DNA from: Cinclus cinclus
Taxonomy: Eukaryota > Chordata > Aves > Passeriformes > Cinclidae
NCBI RefSeq assembly: GCF_963662255.1
Contig: NC_085068.1
Span: 2,480,001-2,544,000, forward strand
Reading direction: 5' to 3'
DNA: 64,000 bases
Positions within the stretch are counted from its first letter, which is position 1. Each line of letters starts with the position of its first letter. The translations under genes were made by a program, and so were the position numbers. The notes beneath the pieces are model-generated. The model made no database searches, was not told where the DNA came from, and saw only the letters and a program-made list of their open reading frames with translations. This document shows, piece by piece, positions 1-13,949 of the stretch.

Positions 1-184
1 TCACAGGAGGCACCAGGTACAAACATGCTGGGCTAAGAATGTTTTTGCTCAAGGCAGAAAGGCACAGAGCAAAAACAGCAACTGATGGTTAATGATGCCT
101 GATGGTATCAACTGGATTATTCTTTCATTAAAAATATCCCTCCCTCAAGGAATAAAACATTCATCAAGCCATACTTAATGACAA

Positions 185-259
185 AGGGAAGGGGAAGGGG
201 AAGGGGAAGGGGAAGGGGAAGGGGAAGGGGAAGGGGAAGGGGAAGGGGAAGGGGAAGGG
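185..259. repeat. (GGGGAA)n hexanucleotide microsatellite
   Basis: About twelve uninterrupted copies of a purine-only hexamer. The strand asymmetry (all G/A on plus) gives a polypurine mirror-like tract able in principle to form triplex DNA. It creates long spurious repetitive reading frames on the minus strand. Confidence 0.95.
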
Positions 260-1194
260 AGCAGTCCAGAGGTATCAGGTTGAAGTCCACAACAGGAAAC
301 TGAAGCATTGGTTTGAGCAGTAACCATAAAAAGCTCATGGAGACAGGAACTGGCAACTCCAAGCACACAAACCCCCTGCACTGCCAGCACCCCAGGGAAC
401 AGAACCATTGGATATACCTGCACAGCACCCCAGGGTGGCACCAGCTGCTCCCAGCCCTGCTCTCCTGTGGGACCGAAGCCAGGTACCAAAACTCGGAGCA
501 CCCCGAGACCGTGCCCTGGTCCCAGGACAGGCCTTGTGCTCCCAAACTTCCTCCCAGCAGGGCTGGGCTGCTCCAGTGCCTGTGTGGCACTCACAGAGCC
601 CTGAGCACGAGGCTGTGCCCACAATGGCACCATGGCACCCCACCATGTGCTGGGCACATCCCTCTTGGTGCTCACACTCTGGAGTTGCTGAGCCCTGGCC
701 TGGGGGTGCAGGACATGGCCACAAATGCCATCCCCAAATGCCATCCCAACACCACTCATCCCAGCAGCAGCACAGGGTGGAACTCCACGTGCTGAGCTCT
801 GACTGCACCGCCATGGACGCAGCAGCCCCTCAGATGAACAATCCTGGCTGCCCACACTAAAGGATCCACAATTTAATCCTGTAATTAGCCAAGGCAGGAA
901 TCTGGGCAGGGATTTTGCTTTCTGGAATGAGAAAGGATTGTGTTCCAGACCCTCTGGACAGATTCAGAGAAGCCCTTGTGACACCAAACTTCAGCTGCAG
1001 CGCCAGGATCTATTTAAGCATTTTGTCTGCCATGGAAGAGCCACCTCTGCCCCCTCACCAAACCACTCCCTCCACCAAACCCCCTCCATGAACAGCTCCA
1101 GTGGTTCCAAACATCTGAACCAGGCAAGATGGATTTAATTAAAAAAACCCAAAAAAAAACTAAAAAAAAAAAACCTCTATGAAGCCTTCTTTAC

Positions 1195-1365
1195 TTTCCA
1201 TGGAATCCCAAAGTGGTTTGGGTTGGAAGGAGTTTAAAGCTCATCCCATCCCACCCCCTGCCATGAGCAGGGACACCTTCCACTACCACAGCGTGCTCCA
1301 AACCCCATCCAACCTCCCTGGGACACTTCCAGGCACAGGGCAACCACAACCTCCTGGGTCTTGTT
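1195..1365 (-). mobile_element. CR1 LINE 3'-end fragment
   Basis: Reads 'ggtttgggttggaagga' followed by 'ccccctgccatg' and the 'gacacttccaggcacaggg' type of block. This is the reverse complement of the avian CR1 3' untranslated end, so the element lies in minus orientation. Truncated, with no coding sequence. Confidence 0.8.
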
Positions 1366-3439
1366 AAAGAAAACAAAAGAGAAAACAAAAAAAAGAAAAC
1401 TCCAAAACAAATGAACAATTCACCATTCTCTCTGATTTTGGAATCCTTGCCTGAGAGATAATTCTCCTTCCAGTCTTAGTTTTGCACTAAATTAGACATA
1501 AAATTGCATCGACCAATTGCTACCTCTGTCTAAATGAGCTTTTTTAAGATGCTGTACAACACAGGGACTCTTCCTGATTATCCCAAGCGCTGATCATTTT
1601 GGTTCCCACATGCCCAGCTTCATCAAACCAAATTAAATGTTACTTGATGGGCTCCACGGAAAACATATTAATTTAATGGGAAGGGCTGATTCCATTAGAG
1701 CCTGGCTGGAACAGAGGATGCAGCACTTGAATGAAGTTGTGTTTGTGCCTGTTGCAACACCCTCTGCACAGAAGCTCTTTGTCAAAAATCAAAATTCTCA
1801 AGCATCAGAGCCATGAGGGAATTCATCCCTGAGCCTCCGTGGTGAGACATCAAATCTCTGCAGAGCAGAACCTGCCCCCTTCGCACTGCTCGTGTCAGCT
1901 GTTTCACCATAAAGGAGAGGTTTAATATTAAAGCCTTATTTTAGACCTGGGCTCTACTTAAAGCACTAAGCAGACCTTTGAACAGCAATTCCTTGTGAAG
2001 AAAATTGCTAAAAGGACTTACTCTACAGGAAAACATTGCCTAATTACACCCCCTGATTACACCCAGCAAGGAAGATGCTCCAGCCTGTTACTGGAACCAC
2101 AATAAAAATCATCTGCAGGTTCCTTTGTGTCTCCTCGCTGCCCACATGGGCTGTTCAAACAAAACCTGGGTTTAATGACACTACAGGTCAACAACATCAA
2201 GTCAAAGCAGCAGCCGTGCCTGCATTCCTTCCGAGGGAAAATTATGGGGCTCTCAACAGAGCAGGAGGATCTGCAGGAACTGTGCAGCTCCCAGGGCAGC
2301 CTCAGACACCCTGCAAGCTGCAGAGCTCCTGTGTGATTTCTTCCTGCCACCACACTGCTCTGAAAGGGCACTGCTAAAGCTGCCTTTTGAATCTGGGAGA
2401 AGCTCAGGATGCCTCTGTTGTGCCTGCCCAGCCCCTTGCACAGGAATCCATTCACAAGGACAGGAAACTCCTACAGAACAGGCCCAGCACGGCAGGTGAA
2501 GCTGCTCTGAGGTGTTCTCAGTGTGTTTGATGCAACAAAGGAAGCCCCCACAAGATGCCCTGGCCTTGCACAGACCTGCTGATTGTGGACGTGAAGTTTT
2601 TTCAGTCTCACACCCAGTCAAGTGAAGCAAAATCTAATCACTGCCCTGGTTTCAAAGTCATTCCACAGGAGAATCCAGAACTTCTGCAAGTACAGGAAAT
2701 CCGGACGGAAAAGTCCAGAGAAGATTTCTACAGCTCAGCTTCTTTCTGCTGCCCACTGTTCCCTTCCCTAATCCCATTTCTTATTCTCCTGGAGAGAAAG
2801 ATCAGGCTGAAGGCAAGAGAACCCAGCCTGATTATCACTGATGTGCCTATACCACAGTTGTAAATGATTTTAAACATTGTTTACCAGGTTAAACACATGA
2901 AAAGTGTCCAAAGTTACAACTCCCACCCACGATGGCCAGGAGTACATGCTCCTGAGGAGAACCTGGTCATGGACATTAATTCCTTAGTTAATTCCTTCCC
3001 AAAGTTCCATGGAAGCTCACATAATCCCTCCACTGCAGCCTGGCCCTTCTGCTGCTCCTGAGCTCAGGAAATCAGAGCTGCTTCAGCTCGAGGAGCAAAA
3101 CCACAAAAGGCCTCTGCCTGTGCAGTCTTTATAAATAAAGTATCCATACTCGAGAAATTGGAGTGCAATTAAAAGTACATTTTATCACACCTCCCACCGT
3201 TGTGCCATGGCAGGAACACAACGTTTCCTGCAGAGAAAGGCTTTGGGGTTAGTTATAAACTGCTCTGGCTGATAAGACACCACCAGGTGTGGAGAAAGGC
3301 TTAGGCTGTAATTTGTGTTATGATAACAGAGACAGAATGTGAACTAAACTCTGCTTTCTGTCTCTTCCTCTGCAAATTTTCAGATTTGGTCCCAGCACCA
3401 AAACCAAAAGAAGTAACAGACCAAGCTGGATTTCACAGG

Positions 3440-3665
3440 ATTGGATTTCACAGAATCCCAGGATGGTTTGGGTTGGGAGGGATCCTAGAACTGATTCGGT
3501 TCCAACCCCTTTGCCATGGGCAAACTATGGCAAACTATCCCAGGCTGCTCCAAGCCCCAATATCCAACCTGGCCTTGAACACATCCAGGGAATCCTCAGC
3601 TTCTCTGGGAACCTGTGCCAGGGCCTCACAGGGAATGATTTCTTCCCTCTGTTTTACCCCTGGCA
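3440..3665 (-). mobile_element. CR1 LINE 3'-end fragment
   Basis: Begins with 'cagaatcccaggatggttt' and continues through the 'aacccctttgccatgggca', 'ctggccttgaacacatcc' and 'cttctctgggaacctgtgcc' blocks typical of inverted CR1. Diverged, 5'-truncated, no coding capacity. Confidence 0.85.
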
Positions 3666-4504
3666 GGCTGCAGGCAGAGCCAAAGCTGGTTTTATTTCCC
3701 TCCGCACTAGCAACTTAAATTCATTTTTCACTCCTGTCAAAATCTTGCTGACAGTGTTTACAACCCCTGAACAAATGCACAGCTCTTAAGCACGAACAAA
3801 TAATTCTGCAGTGGGGATCTGCTGCAGTTTTTGACAGCTGAAATGCAGTTTTTGGGGAGGCAGAGCAGCCCCTGGGGAAGGGGAGAGGGATTTGCCCAGC
3901 CCTGCCTCCCATTCCCAGCCATTGCCTGGGACTGCAGCAACCCAGAACTGCTCCCAACAAAAGAACCCTGTGGGAAACAGCAGCCAAGAAAGGTCTGGAC
4001 CTTTGCTTTGGGGGACAGGGAAATCTCTGGGAAATCATGGAAAAGCAGCCAAGAGAACAAGGACAAACAAGTCCACAATCAGAAAAACACAAATGGTAAT
4101 GCTGGACAAAAACATAAGCGGGGAAGAGGAAAACATGCAGCACAGAGAAGAGGCTAGGAAGTAAAATAAAAAAGGAAATATGATGATGAACTTTAAACTT
4201 CCAATTTCTGAGACCGGCCCTTGTTTCTTTGAGACAGCCTTGGAGCCACCAGAGCCACACCAAGGACAAGTGAGGTGCCAAAGAACTGAATTAGCCAATT
4301 ATTTTTTCCCTTCTCTATATAGACTTTTATTAACAGCAAAAAGCAAATTTAAACTGGGCACATCCTGGTTTCAATTTGTGAGGATGGCACCATATTTCCA
4401 AGGCTTTTTCCTGTGCTGCTGTTCTTATTTTACCTCTGAGGGGTCTCAGGGTGCTGCGGGGAACTCATGGACTGGCACAACTGGAGAAAAAAGAGCGAAG
4501 GGAG

Positions 4505-4566
4505 AATGGTTTGGGTTGGATGGGATTTTAAAGACTGCTTTATTCCAACCCCTGCCATGGAAGGAA
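4505..4566 (-). mobile_element. Short CR1 3'-tail remnant
   Basis: Contains 'atggtttgggttggatggga', then 'ttccaacccctgccatgg'. Only the last ~60 nt of a CR1 in minus orientation are recognisable. Confidence 0.65.
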
Positions 4567-5700
4567 GAGGGGAAGTTCCACAGAACTCAACTAAAACTGA
4601 GAAGAAATCCCATTTTTCCAGAGCTCCAGCAGTGTCTGTAGCACACTCTTGTTTTTAGCTCTACTCTGATCAAACTGTTTCCTCCCAGACAGCATCTCCA
4701 CTCTCCTCTCTGCACAGTACCAAATCCTGATCTCCTGTGCTCGTGAGGGATCCAGGGAATGCTCTCCAGGCCTGGGAAGACAAGGCTGGGCACAGCTCAG
4801 GGAACAGCCCCACAGAACATCCCACTCCTGTACAAGTGTTGTCACAACTGCAAATAAAGCAAGTACTCCTTTGGAAACAGGTAATGTGAAAGAAAAGCAC
4901 AGGATTACACTGCTGGCAGGGCTGCTGGCTATGAGTTAATTATCAAATCCTCAATTCCCATGGAAGGGAACCTCCAGCAAACAGAAGTTCTACAAACCTC
5001 CTGCATTAACCACAGCCCCTCATGCACACGCATTTATTTACATTTATTTTACAGTTCTGCCTGTTGACAAGCTGGAAATTTATGGGATTCATGTGTTGTG
5101 CATTCAGGTGTTTTGTTGTCCCAACACTGTGGCACAGGTAAATCTAAAAAAAAAAAAAAAAAAAACAAAAAACAACAACCACAACAAAAAAACTGCTGGG
5201 AACATTCAGCTGAATAAACTCACTGATGACCATGGTCTTTGAAGAAAATACTACCAAAACACAGCAGCACATGCTTTAGAATAATGAAAACTACAAAAGA
5301 TCCTGGACTCCTATAAAACTTCAGCAAAGAGCAAAGAACAGAGATACTGAGCCTGAAGAAAGTAGTGATCTAAGTCAATATTTTTTTAAACTTCCTGTGA
5401 AAGTCCCAAATCCAGTTTTTCTCTGCTCCTGAGAAAGTGCTCTGTGTTTATCTCCCCATCTATGGGATGCAGGAGGTTAAATTTCATTATGAGGGTCTGG
5501 CAGCCAGGCCCAGGCAGCCCTGAACCAACAAAAAGAAGTTGGACATCTTGAAGGAGTTTGTTTTGTTGGGGTTTTTTTTGGGGGGGGGGTTGTTTGTTTG
5601 TTTTGTTGTTTTTGGTTTTTTTTGGTCAACCCTGCAAGAGCAGGATAGGAAAAAGGAGCCCATCCAGTGCTTTTAAATCCTATTTCACTCATGTGATGCC

Positions 5701-6113
5701 TTGGGATGGCTGCCTAGAACAGAGGCTAGACAAGATGAAGATAATAAAATTGGGTATTTATTCAAGGCCTTCCACAGACACTCCTTGGGCAGTCAGAAGT
5801 CTCCAGGGCTACACCCAAGATGGTCACGAGTTTTTCCACTAATTATAAATCTGGTCTATTTGCATATCAGGGGTTAATCCTCCAATTACAGCTTCAGGTA
5901 ATAAAGTAATTTACCCCCTGTTTGCTCCCCCACAATTCATTTTGTCTGTACTTTTGGGATGCTGAGACAATAAGGCGTTCTTGAGTTTCAGGCCTAGAGA
6001 GGAATTGTTTTGTCTGAATAAAACGGGAGAGCAGCAGCTGACAGACCACGGAGTTTGAGAGTTATACTCTAAAGCAGTCCAGGATCTGGAAAACAGAAAA
6101 GCTGAATCCTAAG
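5701..6113 (-). mobile_element. Diverged solo-LTR-like repeat, copy 1
   Basis: Shares the same order of blocks with the sequences at 25247-25694 and 57160-57621: a TTTATT block (AATAAA on minus) at 5757-5762, 'ggggttaatcctccaatta', 'gagaggaattg', 'gggagagcagcagctg' and 'agaaaagctgaa'. It is clearly older than the other two copies. The block order and the minus-strand AATAAA near one end suggest a solo LTR read on the minus strand. No coding sequence. The family name is not known to me, and the boundaries are approximate. Confidence 0.6.
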
Positions 6114-8397
6114 GTGTGAAAAACAAGGTTCACTTTCCTGGTAAATTGTAAAAGGTTTAATTAAAAAAAAACAAAAACAAAAAAACCAAATAGGAGACAA
6201 AGACAATAAAGCAAAAGGTTATAATGGCTGGATGCTGGACATTCAGCCAAGAGCACACCCTAACTCCACAAACACTTCTTTAAATGCATCAACGTGTTGC
6301 ATATTCATAGATCTGCATGCATTATTCAAAATCACCCTCCCCCCCAATCTGTAAATCAGGGGTTTTTTTGTGGCTCCATTCCTGTTGAACACTCCCTGAT
6401 CAATAAATTCCTTCCCTGGAGTTCTGGTTCCTCACCCTTGTCTTCATCCAGATAGGATAATCCAAGAATGTGAAGAATTTCCTCATTATCTTTTTTACCA
6501 TTCTCTGGGTTAGTTACATGAAAAAAAAAGCTTTTTACATCACCATGTTGTAGTCCAAGAAAAACATATATTTATCACACAACTATTTCTAAGTTTTGTT
6601 TATATCAGAACTAAAAGAAACTATATCCATACAGCAAAGTTTTCCAACATTAAACACATAGCATTCACTTTAATATTAAAATTCATATAAAAGTTAATAA
6701 TATAATATGTACTTATAAGGCATCACATGGCCCACACTATTCATCATCTGCAATTCTTCTGGTGCAAATGCTAATGTGAGAAACTTGTAGGGAAGGTCAA
6801 AAGCAGCTTCAGAGAGCCCGGGGAGACAAAGGGGAGGAACAGAGCAGAGCCGTGTGATCCCTCCGGACAGCTCAGCCCCATCATTACTGCCAGCACAGGA
6901 CAGGGCAGAGCTGCAGCAGCAAACTGGAGCTGGGCTGTTTACAAGGGAGTTCCCAACACAAGGCAAGAGTGATTGTGGCTGAGTCACAGGATAATCGCAG
7001 CAAAATCCAGCCATTGTTTGGGGAAACTTGGAAATTGCCTCGTGCTCCTCGGTTAATCAAATGTAATAAAACAGCAGGAGATAGGCACCAGCACGCCTGG
7101 ATCAAGTTTAATAGAAAAAAACTTGAAATTAAAAAAAATGAATAAAATACTACCAAAAAAAAATCTTATCCCAGCCTTCAGCAGTGTCTTAATAACTTGC
7201 TAAGATGAAGGATTTGCCTACATGAGGACTTTAGGAAAAATCCTCCATGCCCTGCAACCTGCACCCAAGGCAGTGTTAAGCAAATATTTGTAATAAATAA
7301 AAGCTCTTTGCAAGCTGCCATCAAACATGACTTGAAAGTGTCACCCTCCCCACTAGGAATGGGACTGGCCTCCTTATCCTGAGGTTTCCAAACCCTTTTT
7401 CTCCTCTTCCCACCTCAAACTCTTATTCCTTCACCTCCCCTTCAGAACGTGAATCTTAGGCAAGATAAAATATCCAGTAATAAATCCCACAGGTCCTGAA
7501 GGGCACTACCAGCACCAGGAGGCTTTGGCAGGACTCACTTCAGAGGCCAAACAACCCAAGAGCTTCGAAATAAAATCCAGAACACAAGACTTGAGGTGAT
7601 TTTCAAGGCTCTCCTTCTCCTTTAAGCAGCATGAGAAGAACCCATATCTTTCTACATATACCTGTATTTCCCCCTTCTCTCTCTCACCTTTCCTTCTTCT
7701 CTTACCCTGAATTCTCAGTTCTTTTTTCTGGTGTTTTCTTGGTTTGTTTTTGTTGTTTTTTTAATCCCCAGAACACAGAGCTGATAAACACATTAGTACA
7801 GAGGAGGGATCTCAGGCAGGAGGACAAAGAGTAAGACAATAAACCAGATCTGAAATCATAATGAAGAACATGCTGTAACAAAGCTGAATAATTCCACACA
7901 GCTCCAGCCTGGCAGCCACACTGAGGAGGTGACATAAGAGCATGCTCTAATATACACCATCACCCTTTTAAAAATACATTTGTGTTTTTATGGTGCTCAG
8001 GACATTTCCTTTGTAATTTCTCACTTCCTACTGCTGCCGAGGCCTCTCAGCAGCAGCAGAGACTGCCAAAGTTCTGGCAGCTCAGACAGGAGCTCCGGGA
8101 GGGATTTAAGGCCATAATAAGATCTGAGCTGTTGGAAAGTCCAGGCAAACTTCTGTGGCATGTTTTTCCTTTCTCTTCCCTATAAACACCTCGTGAAAGC
8201 TCTCCTGGAGGCTGCCAAGTGAAAATAGTGCATTATCTCAGCTGCTGCACATGACCCCGGGGAAGATTCCTCCATCACAGTTCTGAGGAATTGTCCACCA
8301 GGCCTGTGACTACAGGAAAGCTTTCCCATGTAGGGTGAGGATTATTTTGTTTCACAACTGCCTTGTGACTTCAGGGCAGTCTCGTGGAGAGGGAAAT

Positions 8398-8935
8398 TCA
8401 TAGAATCACAGAATGAGGAGGTTGGAAGGGCCCTCCAAGATCATCGAGTCCAACCCATGCCCTAACACCTCAACTAGACCATGGCACTGAGTGCCACATC
8501 CAGTGGTTTTAAAACACATCCAGGGATGGTGACTCCACACCTCCACAGGCAGACAATTCCAGTAGTTTATCACTCATCCCGTGGAAAACTTCTTCCTAAT
8601 ATCCAACCTAAACTTCCCTTGGTGCAGAATGAGACTGTGTCCTCTTGTTCTGTCAGTGCTGCCTGCAGAAGGAGACCAACCCCAGCTGAGCACAACCACC
8701 CTTCAGGGAGCTGTAAGAGTGATAAGGTCACCCCTGAGTCTCCCTTTCTCCAGGCTGAACAACCCCAGCTCCCTCAGCCATTCCTCACAGGGTTTGTGTC
8801 CAAGCCCCTCTCCAGCCTCGTTCTATCCTCTGGACGTGCTCGAGCATCTCAATGTCCTTCCTCAACTGAGGGGACAGAACTGGGCACAGCACTCGAGGTG
8901 TGGCCTCACCAGTGCTGAGGACAGGGGAAAAGTGG
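8398..8935 (-). mobile_element. CR1 LINE 3' end, ~540 bp
   Basis: Starts with 'catagaatcacagaatga', the inverted CR1 terminal octamer tail. It then reads 'ttggaagggccctccaagat' and 'catcgagtccaaccc', and continues with the longer CR1 3' UTR through 'tcctcttgttctgtcagtgc' to a 'gaggtgtggcctcaccagtg' block. This is the longest and best-preserved CR1 copy in the intron. Minus orientation, no reverse transcriptase. Confidence 0.9.
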
Positions 8936-9918
8936 ATATTTGAGTGGTGCCCTGGGTCTCCTGCTCTCCAGAGCAGTGAATTCCTGGCACTGGAATTGCT
9001 TCAAAGCGAAGTGCCAAGTCCCACCAAGGGTCCCAGCGAGGTCTCAGTGTGACCCTGGCAGCAAAGCAGGGCTGTCCCCCTGATTCCCAGATCTGGAAAT
9101 CCATCCCAGCTAGGCTGACAGCCTTCCTGAAGGATTGGTGTCAGGGACACACCAGCATGAAAGGAAGGAAATGTATCCCTGGATTTATGGGATGGCACAA
9201 ACCTACCAGGGACAGCACCAGTTCCATCACCTCCTGCCCCAGGGATGCTCCCATCTCCTCTCACTCCAGCACCTGGGCAAATCACCCATTTTTGGGAAAA
9301 ATTGATCCACCCTGTAAAGCAACACTGAACTGTGTAATTAAATGTGCACTGGCTGAGCTCAGCTCTTAGAATGGAACCTGCACAAGGCTCAGAACATCCT
9401 CTCTCATAAAAGGCTTTTATTTACTTTCTGATTCCATGAGGAAATGCTGTCTATAAATAGCCCTCCCTGCCCAGCCACACTGCTGTTATCACCTCGGTTA
9501 CTGGGAAAGGCCCTGATAAGACCAAGTGATAATAGATCAGGATTGTCCTTCTGGAAAGGAACCTGCTGGAATTCATTACTGCACATCTTCATTCCCTTGT
9601 GCAGCTCTCCAGCCTGAAGCAGCAAAAATAATGGAGTGCCCGTGCCCTCCTCACCTTGTCTTTGGGTTTATCTCCCTCTTCCACCACATCCTTTAAGAAC
9701 CAGCCTCAAAACTGAGAGCCAAACTCAAAACTGAGAGCTCAGCTCATCCTAATCTCTGCCCCAGCACTAAATACTTTTACTGAACTTACTAAAGAACAAA
9801 GGAAAAAATGAGATAAAGCTTATCTGCTCCCAGGAGTCAGGGAGACAGGTGGAATACACACCTAGGGCACAGCAAAGCCTCCCAACACTGTCCTACACAT
9901 CCACTATCTCTATGTGAA

Positions 9919-10560
9919 GAGCTTTATAACCTTTGTAAAAGTAAATATATTTAAGTGCAGCTTTTATGTGCAGTGTGGAGATTCTGACCTCAGAAGAAAT
10001 AAACTTTTCTTCAAGGGTTCCGCTGCCACTGGAGGGAATGCACAGGATTCCTACAGGGCTCCTATCTACATTTCCAGAGTTTTATTGCCTTCGAAAATGT
10101 AAATATATTGAAGGGTAGCTTTCATGTGCAGTGTCAGGGTTGTAAGAACACTAGGATTAACCAAGGTAAAACGAGGAACACACAACACTCCCACGATTGC
10201 CTCCATGGATCCATTCCCTTATCTGCACCTGAAGAGTTTGATTGCCTTGGAAAATGTAAAAATATTTTATGTGCAGTGCCAAGATTGTAAAAACACAAAT
10301 GTTAACAGAAAGTAAGAAATAAACTGTTCTTCAAGGGCTCTGATGGCACCTGAGGAACACAGAGCACCCCTCCACTGCTCCTATAGATCCATTCCCCTAT
10401 CTGCATTTCAAGAGTTTTACTGCCTTCACCAAGGTAAAGATATTAATGTGCAGTGCCAAAATTGTAGCAACACAAATGTTAGCAGCAGGTAAGAAATAAA
10501 CTGTTCTTCAGGGGCTCCAGTGACACCTGAACACACAGCAGCCTTCACAGGGAACAGAAT
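9919..10560. repeat. Four-unit tandem repeat, ~157-178 bp period
   Basis: Four diverged direct repeats begin near 9919, 10077, 10234 and 10412. Each starts with a gag-tttta-gcctt block followed by an AT-rich 'gtaaatatatt'-like stretch and 'atgtgcagtg'. Units 1, 3 and 4 then carry 'gaaataaac' plus 'gttcttcaaggg' or close variants. Spacings are about 158, 157 and 178 bp. It resembles a decayed short satellite array; the family is unknown. Confidence 0.8.
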
Positions 10561-10949
10561 GTAGCCCTTGTTCAGGCTGCTTTCATCACCTCTGCTGCAG
10601 CGGGCAGGTTGATAAAGTTCAGGGTTCCCAGTTCATTGTGGTGATTACAGATTTACCATTAAACCACAGCCCTCTGCCACTGAGAGGGAAGCACATGAAT
10701 AAAGGTGACAGTGGGGGCATACAATACAAGATGAGGCATTTTTAAATACTTATATAAAGGCACAGAAGTCTTCAATTCACACAAATGCAACAGTTGCTTT
10801 TGCTGCCTCAGGTGCATAGATCTCAAAGAACTGGAGTTGTTTAGTACTTGAATTTTTAGCAGTGGGGGACATAAACAGCCAGGGCAGGGGCAGCCCTGGG
10901 ATATTTGTAGAGGGGAAGGGATGGACAGCAGCAGAGTTCCAGTACATGG

Positions 10950-11345
10950 TTTTCATGGGATCCCAGACTGGTTTGGGTTGGAAAGAGCTTAAAGGTGATC
11001 CAGTGTCACCCCCTGCCATGGCAGGGACACCTTTCCCTATCCCAGGTTGTTCCAGCGTGGCCTTGGACACTTCCAGGGATCCAGGGGCAGCCACAGCTTC
11101 TCTGGGCACCCTGTGTCACAGCCTTCTCACCCTCCCAGGGAACAATTCCTTCCCAGTATCCCATCTAAACTGCCTCTCTTTTAGTTTAAAACCATTGCCC
11201 CTTGTCCTGTCCCTCCATGCTGTGTAAATAATCCCTCTCTGTATTTCCTGCAGCTCCTTCAAGCACTGGAAGGCCACAATTAGGTCATTCCAGAGCTTCT
11301 CCAGGATGAAGAATCCCAATTTCGCCAGGCTTTCCCCGCTGTAAA
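10950..11345 (-). mobile_element. CR1 LINE 3' end, ~400 bp
   Basis: Starts 'gggatcccagactggtttgg', passes through 'caccccctgccatggcaggg', 'ggccttggacacttccaggg' and 'cccttgtcctgtccct', and ends in the 'ccaggctttccccgctgtaa' region. Minus orientation, non-coding. Confidence 0.9.
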
Positions 11346-13949
11346 AGGGCAGGGAAGGGAACAGGGCTGAGGCAGTGACCTCATTCCCCTGCCTTGCAGT
11401 GCCCCATAATTACAGGAGAATGGAGCTGAGTCACAGACCCAACCCCCCCAAACCACAGCTCCCCACAGGGAATAAATGCTTGCCCACAGGCCTGGAGCTG
11501 GATCTCATCAGGAATTTTATAGGAGAAACATCAAACTGCAATTAATGCTCCACTGAACACTGGGAAAAGGAAAAGGCTCTGTGTTTGGAAAGAGGGGGAT
11601 ACCTCTTTTAGGGCTGAAACAAACCCAGAGCAGCTCACTGCTGCACCCAGAGCCTCACACTAGGCTCCCATCCTCTCCCCCATTAAACAAAAAGTGGAAA
11701 AATAGTGAATTCCTTCCAGCCACCAAAAGTGAGTACGGAAAGCCCTCCTGCATCACAGTATCAAGGGAGAGAAGGATCACCAGCCCCAAAGGGAAACCCC
11801 AAAGGAGAGGAGGAGGAGGAAGAAGGAAAAGGGGTTTATTTGCAGATCCCTCTGTGCAGCCTCTCTGCAGGTGGGACATTCCCTGGGTCACTCTGTCCCT
11901 GCACAAGGAAAGCTGCTCTCCCACTGCCAGCCAGCAGCTCTGGGGAATACAGATTAGTGGAAATGCATTTTCTAGCGCGTGAAGGAATTTTTAACTGCAT
12001 TGCACTCCCCATTTCTCCCTTTCTTGAAACAAAATAATAAAAAAGAGAGGGGGGGAAAAAAAGGAGGGTTAAGAATTGCAGCAAGAGGCAAAGGTGAGGT
12101 GATTCTGGCATAGTCATTTGGGGGAAAAATTTGACAAAGAGTTGGAAAAAGATTCCAGACTGCCCAATGCTTCAGCAGATGGTCAATGCCTTATGGAAGA
12201 GAGGGAAATAAAGATTTATTTTATTTTCTGCCTGTGAGAAGGGGAATTTCTTGTAGCAGTTTTAATGACAGCCGCTGTTTGAAATATTAAATATTGATAT
12301 TAAAATGCCCCCATTGCAATTCAATATTAATGCCCCCCCGTGCCAATTTATGGAATTCAGCAAATTTACACCAGTGCCTGGTTTTCTCTTGAACTAGATT
12401 TGACTTGTCAGGGTCAAGTTCTGTGACTGAACTGACATAAGCCTGTTCAATTTAAATTCTGTGCTCTGTAACTGAGGGAGTTTAATTTAAAAAAATAAAT
12501 AAATAAATAGAAATGGCATAGTTGTATTTTCTCTCCTCAGAGACAAATTCCACCTGCAAGAATCCACAGGCAGAGAGACATTTTCCAGTGGAATCACAGA
12601 CGTGGAACCAATCCTGAGGCAGGATCCCTTTGATCTTGGATTCCAGCCTGAGTTACTGCATTTAAGGGGAAGGGGAATCCGGCCCTGTTGTAAATCATCA
12701 CTTCCTTCAGCATCCCCTGGCTGGATGAGCCACTGCAAATTACCAACTTGAAGAGGAACAAGTTAATTCCTCCTCTCTTCAGTCCAGGATCTTGGAGCAG
12801 TCAGGTTTTCCAGCCCTTTTCCAGGTGCTCATGTCTGTGCACACACAGCAAATAAACACAGAGCTTTGGATGAAGTTCATCTGCTCCCAAACCCTTAAGA
12901 GTGGGAAATTTTAAAAGGTTTGTCCACAGAACCAAGCAATTTGGGAAGTTACAAAGAACTGTGGTGCAGGCTCTAACACCAAGCCTTGTTTTTAACTGGA
13001 TTGCAGTGCAAATTCAGTACAAACCCCCTGAAATAAGCATCAGATTGAAAATTAAACCCAGCAAGATTTAATTAAACCAAGGTTTAATGCTGCAAGGCTC
13101 TGATCACACACAGGGAAATTCCATCACAAAGCAAGGAATGGTACTGCATTCCAGGCAGAAGAAGCCAAAAAAAGGGACACCTGAACCTGCCCCCAGTGAG
13201 AAGGAGCAGCAGGAGCACAAAGAGCCGACGTGACTCGTTGAATCCCAAACTACCCTTGGGAAGGGATCCAAATCACCCAGGTTTTGGGGAAGTGGGACAC
13301 AGGGAGCCAGAGGAGTCACATGGAGAGGAGTGCTGGATACAGGAACAAAGGGCTGCAGGGATCTCTGCCTGTGAGTTCAGCAGTGATGCTGGCCCGGCTC
13401 CCTAACGAGCTGGACACTTCGTTAGCAGGCACAGAGCTCCATTCTCTGCCATATCCCAGAGGATATTGCTGCAGGACACCCAGAGGCACAGCTGATGTCA
13501 TTTCTGCACACTCCAGCAGCACTCATGGCACGGGAGAGGCTCCCACGCACTCCAGGCCTTTGAAACCATAGCTGAAAATTTAATTTTTAAAAGGTTTTTC
13601 AAAACAAAGCACCTTGGTAATCCAGTGGTGGTAAAAATGTGTGCGCCCCTCCAGCTGCCACTTCCGGCCACAGCACTGGTAAAAGTCAGGGAATCTTTCC
13701 CCAGTTTCCTGAAATCACCTCTGGTAAATCACCTGAGCATTTTCCCAGGTTTAATTTGAAGCAGGATGATCTGCTCATGAGCTGATCAGAAGTGTTTCTG
13801 GACCAGGGGACACCAGGGATTAGGAAACACCAGACAAATTCTTTATTTCTTTGGCACCAAAACCAGATCCCACCCTCCTACACCACTCCTCCAGCAGAAG
13901 TAGGCAGCCAAAAACATCCCCAGATGCCACATCCACAGCTTTTTTGTTT

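Noticed and set aside
185..855. Pro-Leu and Ser-Pro repeat proteins on the minus strand
   Set aside because: Translation of the (GGGGAA)n microsatellite.
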